Shown here in pieces: positions 1 to 7,473 of a stretch of DNA of 64,000 bases. Origin of the DNA: UBA7803 sp040219135 (GTDB lineage Bacteria > Pseudomonadota > Gammaproteobacteria > Pseudomonadales > Azotimanducaceae); assembly GCA_040219135.1 (NCBI GenBank), contig JAVJTA010000007.1, positions 294,135-358,134 of the forward strand. Direction: 5' to 3'. Below the pieces are notes generated by a model. It saw only the letters and a program-made list of their open reading frames with translations. It made no database searches and was not told where the DNA came from. Numbering within the stretch: position 1 is the first letter of the stretch; the number at the start of each line of letters is the position of its first letter. The position numbers were made by a program, and so were the translations under genes.

Positions 1-1011
1 AAGCGCAGCCTGAGCCTTGATCTGAAGAGCGAAGGCGGCGCCGAGATTCTGCATCGTCTGGTGGCCTGGGCCGACGTGTTCGTCACCAACTACCGCGACA
101 GCCTGCTGGAAAAGCTCGGCCTTCGGTACGACGACCTGCAGCCGGTGAACCCGCGCCTGATCTACGCCCACGTCTCCGGCTACGGCCGCGCCGGCCCCGA
201 GGCTGCGCGCCCCGCGTTCGATACCACCGCCTGGTGGGGGCGCAGCGGCCTGCAGGAATTCACCCGCGACGTCGGCGCGCCGCCGATCATCTCCGCTCCC
301 GGCATGGGCGATCACGCGACCGCGATGTCGGTGTTCGGCGCGGTCATGGCGGCGCTCTACCGCCGTGAGCGGACCGGCAGGGGAGCGCTGGTCGGCACGT
401 CGCTGCTGGCGAACGGCATGTGGAGCAACGGCATGGTGATGCAGGCGATGCTCGCCGGCGAAGACTGGTCCACACGCAAGCACGACGGCGAACGGCCGCG
501 CCAGGCGCTGGCCGCACTTTACCGCACCGGCGACGACCGCTGGGTTCAGCTGTCCCTCCTGAATCCGCTCCGCGAGTGGCCGCTGTTCTGCGAGGCCATG
601 CTGCATCCGGAGTGGCAGCAGGACGCGCGCTTCGCCAGCGCCGAAGCGCGTCTCGTCAACGCCGACGACCTGGGCGCGCTGATCGGCGACGCGATCGGGT
701 CGTTCACCCTGGAGGAGTTCCGTGGGCGCATGGAGGCGCGCGGCCTCACCTACGGCTTCGCCGCCCGGAATCGCGAGCTGGTGGCGGATCCGCAGCTCAT
801 CGAAAACGGCATGCTGGTGGCGACGGAGGAAGCCGAGGGACCGTACACGCGCACTGTGAGCAACCCCATCTACCTGTCCGAGGAGACCAAGCGCACGCCG
901 TCGCGGGCGCCTGCCATCGGCGAGCACAGCGTCGAGATTCTGCGCGAACTCGGCTGCGGCGACGACGAGATCGATCGCTGGGTGCAGCGTGGCGTGGTCA
1001 CCCAGCAGTGA
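1..1011 (+). CDS. CaiB/BaiF family (class III) CoA-transferase, 5' end outside window
   Basis: Moves a CoA group between carboxylic acids in the cytoplasm. The reading frame is open from base 1, so the gene begins upstream; 336 codons are visible against roughly 400 for the family. The motif GDHATAM near codons 103-109, followed by an ALYRRERTGRG segment, matches the region of the catalytic aspartate in formyl-CoA transferases. The WADVFVTNYR segment near the start is also typical. The stop overlaps the GTG start of the LLM oxidoreductase by 4 nt, so the two are probably translationally coupled. The substrate cannot be read from sequence; the neighbours (oxidoreductase, hydroxyacid dehydrogenase) suggest acid or lipid catabolism. 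Confidence 0.9.
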   Translation, partial: KRSLSLDLKSEGGAEILHRLVAWADVFVTNYRDSLLEKLGLRYDDLQPVNPRLIYAHVSGYGRAGPEAARPAFDTTAWWGRSGLQEFTRDVGAPPIISAPGMGDHATAMSVFGAVMAALYRRERTGRGALVGTSLLANGMWSNGMVMQAMLAGEDWSTRKHDGERPRQALAALYRTGDDRWVQLSLLNPLREWPLFCEAMLHPEWQQDARFASAEARLVNADDLGALIGDAIGSFTLEEFRGRMEARGLTYGFAARNRELVADPQLIENGMLVATEEAEGPYTRTVSNPIYLSEETKRTPSRAPAIGEHSVEILRELGCGDDEIDRWVQRGVVTQQ

Positions 1012-1934
1012 AGCTCGGACTGACCCCCTGGCTGCCCCGGGATCGCACCGCCGCCGGTCTGTCCGACCAGGCGGCGCGCGCCGAGGCCCTCGGCTACGAC
1101 TCCTTCTGGCTGCCGGAAAATCACTTCAACGAAGACGCCATCCCGGATCCGCTGATGCTGCTGGCCGCGGTGGCGGCGGCGACCTCGCGGATCCGTCTGG
1201 CCACCACCTCGTATCTGCTGCCCCTGCGGCATCCGCTGCAGGCGGCCGAGCAGGTGGCGGTGCTCGATCAGCTGTGCAACGGTCGAGTGATCCTCGGCGT
1301 CGGGCGGGGCTATGCCGCGCCCATGCTGAGGGCGTTCAACGTCCTGCCGCGGGACAAGCGCACGTTGTTCGAAGCCTGTCTGGAGATCATGCTGCGTGCC
1401 TGGTCGGGCGCACCGGTGTTGGTCGAAGAAGGCAGCGAGCACGCCGTGTCGGTGGCGCCGCTGCCGGTACAGAAACCGCATCCACCGGTGTGGGTGGCCG
1501 CGTTCGGTCCCAAGGCGCTGGCTCAGGCAGGCCGGCTCGGGTTGCCGTATCTGGCGTCGCCGGTGGAGCCCATCGCCGTGCTCGAGGAGAATTATCGTCT
1601 GCACCGCGGCGCCCTGGCGTCGGCAGGACGGCCGCTGCCCGACGAAGTGCCGCTGATGCGGGCACTGTTCGTCACCGGCGCCGCCGCCGAGACCCGCGCG
1701 CTGCGCGAGGTCATGCAGACCCAGGCGCGCTCCAGTGGACGCCTGCCGGAGGACGCCGACGTGGAGGACTGGACCATCGTCGGCGAGGCCAGCTACGTGG
1801 CCGAACGCGTGGCCGAGTACCGCGAGCGCCTGGGCATGACCCATCTGGTGATCGCGCGATTGCGCAGCGGCGGGCTCGACCCGGCCCGGGTGGAGCGCTC
1901 GGTGGCGCGCGCCGCCGAGATTCTGTTGGGATGA
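1008..1934 (+). CDS. LLM-class flavin-dependent oxidoreductase (luciferase-like monooxygenase)
   Basis: A TIM-barrel flavin oxidoreductase of the bacterial luciferase family, 308 aa. Family signs are the KLGLTPW start, the EALGYDSFWLPENHF segment near residue 30, RIRLATTSYLLPLRHP near residue 62 and the glycine-rich RVILGVGRGY near residue 95. The frame is open further upstream, but homology begins at the GTG at 1008, which overlaps the stop of the CoA-transferase as GTGA. Cofactor (FMN or F420) and substrate are not determined. It sits as the middle gene of a three-gene catabolic operon. Confidence 0.88.
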   Translation: MKLGLTPWLPRDRTAAGLSDQAARAEALGYDSFWLPENHFNEDAIPDPLMLLAAVAAATSRIRLATTSYLLPLRHPLQAAEQVAVLDQLCNGRVILGVGRGYAAPMLRAFNVLPRDKRTLFEACLEIMLRAWSGAPVLVEEGSEHAVSVAPLPVQKPHPPVWVAAFGPKALAQAGRLGLPYLASPVEPIAVLEENYRLHRGALASAGRPLPDEVPLMRALFVTGAAAETRALREVMQTQARSSGRLPEDADVEDWTIVGEASYVAERVAEYRERLGMTHLVIARLRSGGLDPARVERSVARAAEILLG

Positions 1935-1950
1935 CGGGGAGGACTCACTG

Positions 1951-2961
1951 TTGAGCTATCGGATTCTGTGGCCGGCCATGCGCTGGCCGGACGATCGGGA
2001 AATCGAAGTCGCCAGCGTCGGCGCCCGGGGCCAGGCGGAGTTCTGCGAGCGTGTCGAAGACGTCAGCGACGAGCAGTGGGCGGCGTGCGATGCGCTGGTG
2101 ACGGTGCAGGACATTCCTGAGATCTACCGCTCGCGCCTGCAGCGCTGCCGCATTCTGGTGACGCCGAAAGTCGGTTTCGACAACATCGATCTCGGCGCCT
2201 GGGGCGCGCTCGGCGTGCCGGTCTGCAACGTGCCGGACTACGGCACTCAGGAAGTCGCCGACCACGCCATCGCGCTGATGATGTCGCTGATGAAGGGCAT
2301 CACCTTCCACACCCGGGAGCTGAAACGCGCGCTGCGCGACAACTGGCGGCCGGCGTTGAATCCGTTCGGCCGGCGTCTATCCGTGTGCACCTTCGGCGTG
2401 GTCGGTCTCGGCAGGATTGGCACCGCGGCGGCGCTGCGAGCGAAGGCCCTCGGCATGGACGTGGTGTTTTTCGATCCGTTCCGCGAGAGCGGCGCCGATC
2501 TGGCGTTGGGCATCCGCCGGGTGACCACCCTCGAGGCGCTGTTCGAGACCTCGGACGTGGTGAGCCTGCACCTGCCGCTCGGGCCGGAAACCGAAAAGCT
2601 CATCAACGCCGAGGTACTCGCCCACAGCAAGCCCGGTTTGATCCTGATCAACACGGCGCGCGGGCCGATCATCGATCTGGACGCGTTGCACGAGGCTCTG
2701 CAGAAGAACCTGGTGCAGGCGGCCGGACTCGACGTGCTGCCCCAGGAGCCGGCCAACCCGTCGCATCCGCTGCTGGCGGCGTGGGTGGCGGACGAAGACT
2801 GGATCGACCACCGCCTGGTGATCACGCCGCACTCGGCCTTCTTCACCCCGGAGAGCGTTTACGACATGCGTTTCAAGGGCGGCGAGCTGGCCATGACGTA
2901 CCTCACCGAGGGGCGCCTGCAGAACTGCGTCAACGAGCCGTTTCTCAAGGATCGGCGATAG
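1951..2961 (+). CDS. D-isomer-specific 2-hydroxyacid dehydrogenase, NAD-binding
   Basis: Reversible NAD-dependent reduction of a 2-keto acid to a D-2-hydroxy acid, 336 aa. The Rossmann motif GLGRIG lies near residue 152. The catalytic Arg is in NTARG (about residue 238), the Glu in PQEPANP and the His in ITPHSAFF (about residue 294), so the catalytic triad is complete. The start is a TTG; a GGGGAGG Shine-Dalgarno lies about 9 nt upstream and homology starts there. It is the third gene of the operon, 16 nt after the LLM gene. The sequence resembles the CtBP-like branch more than phosphoglycerate dehydrogenase, but the substrate is not known. Confidence 0.88.
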   Translation: MSYRILWPAMRWPDDREIEVASVGARGQAEFCERVEDVSDEQWAACDALVTVQDIPEIYRSRLQRCRILVTPKVGFDNIDLGAWGALGVPVCNVPDYGTQEVADHAIALMMSLMKGITFHTRELKRALRDNWRPALNPFGRRLSVCTFGVVGLGRIGTAAALRAKALGMDVVFFDPFRESGADLALGIRRVTTLEALFETSDVVSLHLPLGPETEKLINAEVLAHSKPGLILINTARGPIIDLDALHEALQKNLVQAAGLDVLPQEPANPSHPLLAAWVADEDWIDHRLVITPHSAFFTPESVYDMRFKGGELAMTYLTEGRLQNCVNEPFLKDRR

Positions 2962-2970
2962 CGACCTCGC

Positions 2971-3774
2971 TCAGTCGAGCACGTGCATGGTGTCGACCTG
3001 CAGGTAGCGCTTCAGTCTGGCGGTGAGCCAGTAGAACGGCAGCGTGTCCGCCAGCGCCACGAACATCTTGAACAGGTAGTTGCTGCCCATCAGCGCCACC
3101 ATGGCGGCCAGCGAAATCCCGCCGGCCAGGTAGGTGGCGCCGAAGGTCACGGTGATCACCATGAACGAATCCACCAGCTGGCTGGTCAGGGTCGAGAAGT
3201 TGTTGCGCACCCACAGGTGCTTGCCCTTGGTCAGGCGCTTGAAGAAGTGGAACAGCTGCACGTCGCAGTACTGGGCGGCGATGTAGGCCATCATCGACGC
3301 GAACACGGCGCCGGAGGTACAGGCGTAGAGCAGCTGGAACAGCTCGACGCTGCCTGAGAGGGTCTGGCCGTTGGGTAGCGCCAGCTCTTCCGCCACCTGG
3401 ATCACCTGCCACGGCGGCTGGTTGGCCGGATCGACGGCCGGCAGAGCGTTGCCGAGCCAGAGCATGCCGAGAATGAAGAAGTTCAGGCTGAATCCGACCC
3501 AGACCAGGAAGTTGGCGCGGCGGCGACCGTACAGCTCGCAGATCAGGTCGGTGCAGAGGAAGGTCAGCGGGTAGGGCAGCACGCCGACGGCAAGCTGCAG
3601 CGGGCCGATCTCCACGAAGCGGGTGATGCCCACGACGTTGAGCAGGGTCATGGCGCAGAGAAAGAATCCGGCCAGCACCAGAAAGACGCGCTCGCGGCGC
3701 TCGTAAAGCTCCGCATCCGGATGCGGCCGATCCTCCGGGCGCTCCGGCGCCCAGACCCCCTCCTGCTCTGCCAT
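2971..3774 (-). CDS. yhhQ: Queuosine precursor transporter, YhhQ/VUT family
   Basis: Inner-membrane protein of 267 aa thought to import 7-cyano- or 7-aminomethyl-7-deazaguanine for queuosine tRNA modification. It has about six hydrophobic segments; the family-typical stretches are PLTFLCTDLICELYGRRRA near residue 75 and a C-terminal NNFSTLTSQLVDSF motif. The N-terminal 30 residues are acidic and soluble. The ATG at 3774 overlaps the stop of the SDR gene by one base (TGATG), so it is translationally coupled as the last gene of a pterin-type operon. A longer upstream frame has no membrane-protein character and was discarded. Confidence 0.88.
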   Translation of the reverse strand: MAEQEGVWAPERPEDRPHPDAELYERRERVFLVLAGFFLCAMTLLNVVGITRFVEIGPLQLAVGVLPYPLTFLCTDLICELYGRRRANFLVWVGFSLNFFILGMLWLGNALPAVDPANQPPWQVIQVAEELALPNGQTLSGSVELFQLLYACTSGAVFASMMAYIAAQYCDVQLFHFFKRLTKGKHLWVRNNFSTLTSQLVDSFMVITVTFGATYLAGGISLAAMVALMGSNYLFKMFVALADTLPFYWLTARLKRYLQVDTMHVLD

Positions 3775-4469
3775 CAGCGCTCCACCTGACCGAGGTTGGC
3801 GTGCACGACGGCGCCGTTGAGCACCGGATGGGTGGCCGCGAACAGCAGGGTCTCGGCGATCTCGGTGGGATCGATGAGGCGGTTGAAGGCCGATATCGCC
3901 TGCACCGCGACCAGGGCGTCGACGGGCACGTGCTGGCGCAGCATCTCGGTGTCGGTGAAGCCGGGGCATACGCACACCGTGTGCACGCCGCTGCCGGCGA
4001 GGTCCTGACAGGTCGCGCGCATCATGCCGACCATGGCGTGTTTGCTGGTCACGTAGCTGTAGCTGCCCGGGACCGCCTTCTCGGACAGCGTCGAGCCGAC
4101 GTAGAGAATGGCGGAGCCCGGTTTCATGTACGGAAAGCAGAGCTGATTCAGCGCCGTGGGCGCCACGACGTTCACGGCGAGCACGTCCTGCATGGCGCGC
4201 GCGCTGGTGTCCACGGCGCGGTCGTTCTCCATGCGCGCTGCGTTGTGCACCAGAACCAGCGTCTCTGCCTGCTCCAGCTCGCGGCGCAGGGGTGCGTCGA
4301 TGGTGTCGATGAAGTCCGGATCCGCGAGGTTACAGCTCAGGTGCAGCGCCTGCGCAACCGGACACGGCCGCCGCGACAGGTTGATCACCCGGAAGCCTGC
4401 GTCGGCAAAGAGGTGTGCGGTGCTGGCGCCGATGCCGGCGCTGCCGCCGGTGATCAGAAGCGTCTTCAT
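3774..4469 (-). CDS. Short-chain dehydrogenase/reductase in a pterin-type operon
   Basis: Classical SDR, 231 aa. The NAD(P)-binding motif TGGSAGIG is at residues 6-13, VHNAAR near residue 80, and the catalytic set is Ser in YVGSTLS with the YxxxK pair in YSYVTSKHA. The ATG at 4469 overlaps the stop of the PTPS-like gene by four bases (ATGA), so it is cotranslated with it. Placement between a pterin synthase and a deazaguanine-type transporter suggests a pteridine reductase of sepiapterin-reductase type. It lacks the Arg of the TGxxxRxG motif found in FolM and PTR1, so that activity is less likely. The substrate assignment is inference. Confidence 0.85.
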   Translation of the reverse strand: MKTLLITGGSAGIGASTAHLFADAGFRVINLSRRPCPVAQALHLSCNLADPDFIDTIDAPLRRELEQAETLVLVHNAARMENDRAVDTSARAMQDVLAVNVVAPTALNQLCFPYMKPGSAILYVGSTLSEKAVPGSYSYVTSKHAMVGMMRATCQDLAGSGVHTVCVCPGFTDTEMLRQHVPVDALVAVQAISAFNRLIDPTEIAETLLFAATHPVLNGAVVHANLGQVER

Positions 4470-4972
4470 GCCTGCGCTCCCGGGCTGTGCCAGCGCGCCC
4501 CCGCCCACTGACCGGGGCCGGAGGAGACGCGAACTTCCAGCGACAGGATCTCGAGTCCGGTGATGAGCGGGTCTTCACGCAGGCGTTCGAGGAACCACGC
4601 TGCCATCTCTTCCACGGTAATGTTGCGTACCGGCAGGGTGAGGACGTCGCGGGGCAGAAACGGGATCCGCTCGTCGGCGAAAAGCGCGACCAGGTAGCCG
4701 TCGCGCTGCTCCAGGCGCAGGTGCGGCGAACGTTCCGGGAGCAGCACCTTCTCGTCGAGTCCGTCGCACAGCGACTTCAGCGCGTCCTTGAAGACGTTGT
4801 AGTCGAAGGTCAGACCGTCGTCACCGACGGGGCCCTGCACCGTGGCCTGCACGTAGAACGTGTGGCCGTGCAGATCCTCGCGCTCGGTGGCGGAGAACAG
4901 CGTGAAGTGCGCTGCATTGAAGTGCAGATAGTCCTTGCTGATCTCGATGGTGCTGACGGTGGGCGCTGGCAT
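4466..4972 (-). CDS. 6-pyruvoyltetrahydropterin synthase-like protein with PTPS-III motif
   Basis: 168 aa, the size of a PTPS/QueD T-fold enzyme. Zinc ligands are His22 (AAHF) and His35/His37 (LHGH). The Cys four residues before HGH in QueD (CxxxHGH) is missing. Instead Glu32 gives ExxHGH, the signature of the PTPS-III subfamily. PTPS-III is known to cleave dihydroneopterin triphosphate to 6-hydroxymethyl-dihydropterin and to replace folate enzyme FolB. I therefore prefer a folate or pterin role over queuosine, although the queuosine transporter gene in the same operon keeps the question open. It is first gene of the operon with the SDR and yhhQ. Confidence 0.82.
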   Translation of the reverse strand: MPAPTVSTIEISKDYLHFNAAHFTLFSATEREDLHGHTFYVQATVQGPVGDDGLTFDYNVFKDALKSLCDGLDEKVLLPERSPHLRLEQRDGYLVALFADERIPFLPRDVLTLPVRNITVEEMAAWFLERLREDPLITGLEILSLEVRVSSGPGQWAGARWHSPGAQA

Positions 4973-5050
4973 GACCGATGGATGCTATCACAGGGTTTTG
5001 TCGGTGCTGCGTGAAACGTCGAGGGGGCTGGCCGAGGCCCGCGACGCGGT

Positions 5051-5437
5051 CTATTCGCTGCGGATCCGGTCCTGAATGAGCCCGTAGAAATACTCCTGAC
5101 CGCGCTCGAAATACCAGCCCAGATGCGACCGGCACCCGGAACAGCTGGCGAGGCGCCAGTAGAACCCTGGAAACCACGTGTCCGCCGAGGTGGGTTGGCC
5201 GGAAAGGTCGCAGCCCAGGGCATCCCGGTAGCAGGCCACCTGGAAGCGGATGCCGTAGGGATTGGTGCAGTGGTGGGTGTGGCTGCCGTTGATGTCGACC
5301 ACATCGGACTTGCGCGCCACGGCCTGGGCGCACACGCTGCAGTACACCAGGTCCTTGGCGTCCGCCGTATCGTCTTCGATTAGGTCCTTCAGCTTCGGGT
5401 CCAGACCTTGACGCTCTTTGTCCACCACGTCGATCAT
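5051..5437 (-). CDS. Stand-alone CULT-domain protein (bacterial cereblon-like)
   Basis: 128 aa, made almost wholly of one CULT domain, the fold of the thalidomide-binding region of human cereblon. Zinc Cys pairs are Cys33/Cys36 (YCSVC) and Cys99/Cys102 (CSGC). The aromatic cage is Trp88 (TWFPGF), Trp94 and Trp108 (HLGWYF), with Phe110 beyond. The spacings 88-94-108 and 94-99 equal those of human W380-W386-W400 and W386-C391. NPYG and a C-terminal FYGL segment also match. No signal peptide or membrane segment is seen. Known single-domain bacterial CULT proteins bind uridine and thalidomide analogues in vitro but have no established cell role. It lies divergent from the Tag-like gene. Confidence 0.85.
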   Translation of the reverse strand: MIDVVDKERQGLDPKLKDLIEDDTADAKDLVYCSVCAQAVARKSDVVDINGSHTHHCTNPYGIRFQVACYRDALGCDLSGQPTSADTWFPGFYWRLASCSGCRSHLGWYFERGQEYFYGLIQDRIRSE

Positions 5438-5459
5438 GCCGGTGCCGTGACCTCGAGGG

Positions 5460-6143
5460 TTGCGCGGGGTTCACATCGTGGAATCATTCGATAGCATCTT
5501 GCAGCGGGCTGCAGAGCGCAAGGGGGGGCGGGAGGCACTCGAGGCGCTGCTTCCGGTCCCGTCGAGCGCCCGCGCGCTCGCCCGGCGCAGCGACGACCGA
5601 TACCTGGCGGAGATGACCGCCTGCGTGTTCCGCTCCGGCTTCGTCTGGCAGATCATCGAGCGCAAATGGCCCGGATTCGAGGCCGCCTTCGACGGTTTCG
5701 ATGTCAGCGGCTGTGCCATGCTCGGCGAGGAAGCGCTGGAGCGGCTCGCCACCGACGAGCGCATCGTGCGTAACGCCGCGAAGATCCGCTCGGTGCCGAG
5801 GAATGCCTCATTCGTTCTCGAGGTGCGCCGCGAGCACGGTGGTTTCGGACGCTATCTCGCGTCGTGGCCGGACACCGATATCGTCGGGCTGTGGCAGGAG
5901 CTGAAACGCCGTGGCGATCGCCTCGGCGGCCAGACCGGACGGTTCTTTCTGCGCTTCGTCGGCAAGGACACGCCGGTTCTGTCCCCCGACGTGCTGCGCG
6001 CCCTGGCGCAGCAGGGGGTGATCGAGAAGGAGCCCATGAGCCTGCGGGCGCAGGCCAAGGTGCAGGCGGCGTTCGATGAGTGGCGCGCCCAGAGCGGCCG
6101 GCCGCTGTGCCAGATTTCCCGCGTGCTGGCGGCCAGCGTCTGA
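5460..6143 (+). CDS. DNA-3-methyladenine glycosylase I-like (Tag-related) protein
   Basis: Helix-hairpin-helix base-excision repair fold related to Tag, up to 227 aa. Family stretches are FVWQIIERKWPGFEAAF near residue 60, then IVRNAAKIRSVPRNA near residue 102 and GGQTGRFFLR near residue 160. The usual Tag N-terminus with RCxW and the zinc-binding Cys/His is missing, so this belongs to the shorter Tag-like branch. The start is uncertain: TTG at 5460 or GTG at 5478, the latter with a GGGG tract just upstream. Only about 20-40 bp separate it from the divergent CULT gene. DNA binding is likely; base specificity is unknown. Confidence 0.75.
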   Translation: MRGVHIVESFDSILQRAAERKGGREALEALLPVPSSARALARRSDDRYLAEMTACVFRSGFVWQIIERKWPGFEAAFDGFDVSGCAMLGEEALERLATDERIVRNAAKIRSVPRNASFVLEVRREHGGFGRYLASWPDTDIVGLWQELKRRGDRLGGQTGRFFLRFVGKDTPVLSPDVLRALAQQGVIEKEPMSLRAQAKVQAAFDEWRAQSGRPLCQISRVLAASV

Positions 6144-6150
6144 GCGCTGC

Positions 6151-7365
6151 TCAGCCCTTCATCAGCACCTTCAGATCGGTGTCCGGATCGGCCAGCGCGG
6201 CGGCATCCACGGGCTTGCCCACCAGCTGCCGGCAGACCATGAACTCCTTGGGGCTGTTCACCGCATCCGCGGCCACCAGCTTGCCGTCCTTCAGGTAGAA
6301 CACCGCGAACTGGTTGGTGGTCGGATCGCCGCGCAGGACCTCGACGTCGCCGTCGGCGGAAAAACCCACCATCTGCAGCTTCAGCTCGTACTGATCGCTC
6401 CAGAACCACGGGATGCTGGCGTAGGTCTTGTCGCCGCCGCACATGTTGGCGGCCGCGACCCGGGCCTGCTCCATGGCATTGGGCACCGATTCCAGGCGCA
6501 GGCGTCGGTCGAGCAGAGGATTCGGATGGTTGGTGCAGTCGCCGGCGGCGAATACGTCGGCGGCCGAGGTGCGGCAGTGGTCGTCGACGACGATGCCGTT
6601 GCTGCACTCGATGCCGGCGGCCGCGGCGACTTCGGTGTTGGGGATGATGCCGATGCCGACGATGACGATGTCCGCCGGGTACTCCTCACCGTCGTCGCCG
6701 CAGATCACGCCGGAGACGTGGCCACTGCCCTTGAACGCGGTCACCGCCGCTCCGGTGTGAACATGCACGCCGCGGGATTCGTGCAGCTGGTGGTAGTACG
6801 CGGACATCCGTTCGGTGGTGACCCGCTGCAGAATGCGCTGCTCCATTTCAAGGACGTGTACGTCGAGGCCGTGCTCCACCGCCACCGCCGCAACCTCCAG
6901 GCCGATGTAGCCGCCGCCGACGATCACCAGGGTCTTCTTCGGCGCCAGTTCCGAGCGGATGTCGTCGACGTCGTCGATGCCGCGCAGATAGTGGATGCCG
7001 CGCAGGTCATGACCGGGAATCGTGAGCCTGCGCGGGCGTCCGCCGGTCGCGAGCAGCAGTTTGTCGTAGGCGAGGGTCTCGCCGGCATCCGTGCTGACCG
7101 TCTTGGCGCCGGTATCGATGGCGTCGACGTGGACACCGGTCTTCAGGGTGACGTTCTTGTCCTCGTAGAATTTGGCCGGACGCAGGTGCACCTTTTCCAG
7201 CCCGTGCTCGCCGGCCAGGTACTGCTTGGACAGCGGCGGGCGCTGATAGGGGATGTGCGGCTCGTCGCCGATGATGACGATCTCGCCGCCGTAGCCCTCC
7301 TGTCGCAGGCTCGCCGCCGCCTGGCCCGCCGCGTGGCCGGCGCCCACGATCACCATTGCCGCCAT
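6151..7365 (-). CDS. FAD-dependent NAD(P)H reductase of the ferredoxin/rubredoxin reductase family
   Basis: 404 aa. Transfers electrons from NAD(P)H through FAD to a ferredoxin or rubredoxin partner. The first Rossmann motif GAGHAAGQAA is at residues 8-17, the second (NAD) motif VGGGYIGLEVAA is near residue 150, and the third FAD motif is DVFAAGDCTNH near residue 270. This is the layout of ferredoxin reductases of aromatic-ring dioxygenase or P450 systems. No ferredoxin gene is adjacent. ATG 7365 was chosen because the Rossmann strand follows within five codons; the frame extends upstream but has no homology. It ends 7 bp from the convergent Tag-like gene. Confidence 0.88.
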   Translation of the reverse strand: MAAMVIVGAGHAAGQAAASLRQEGYGGEIVIIGDEPHIPYQRPPLSKQYLAGEHGLEKVHLRPAKFYEDKNVTLKTGVHVDAIDTGAKTVSTDAGETLAYDKLLLATGGRPRRLTIPGHDLRGIHYLRGIDDVDDIRSELAPKKTLVIVGGGYIGLEVAAVAVEHGLDVHVLEMEQRILQRVTTERMSAYYHQLHESRGVHVHTGAAVTAFKGSGHVSGVICGDDGEEYPADIVIVGIGIIPNTEVAAAAGIECSNGIVVDDHCRTSAADVFAAGDCTNHPNPLLDRRLRLESVPNAMEQARVAAANMCGGDKTYASIPWFWSDQYELKLQMVGFSADGDVEVLRGDPTTNQFAVFYLKDGKLVAADAVNSPKEFMVCRQLVGKPVDAAALADPDTDLKVLMKG

Positions 7366-7473
7366 CCGTCTCGCTCCCGTGCTGGCAAAGGTCGTGATTC
7401 TACCCCTGAAAGGCGCTGAATCTAACCGTGATAGCATCTCCACGGGGAGCAAAGGCGCGCCGGGGAGGTGCGG

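Noticed and set aside
4466..4972. QueD (queuosine) assignment
   Set aside because: Catalytic Cys of QueD (CxxxHGH) is absent; Glu32 gives the PTPS-III motif. I kept the family call without the queD symbol.
4981..7438. GATAGCATC seen at 4981-4989 (minus), 5490-5498 and 7430-7438
   Set aside because: Three copies near gene starts, but one lies in coding sequence and the motif resembles a common -10 sequence; too few for a regulon call.
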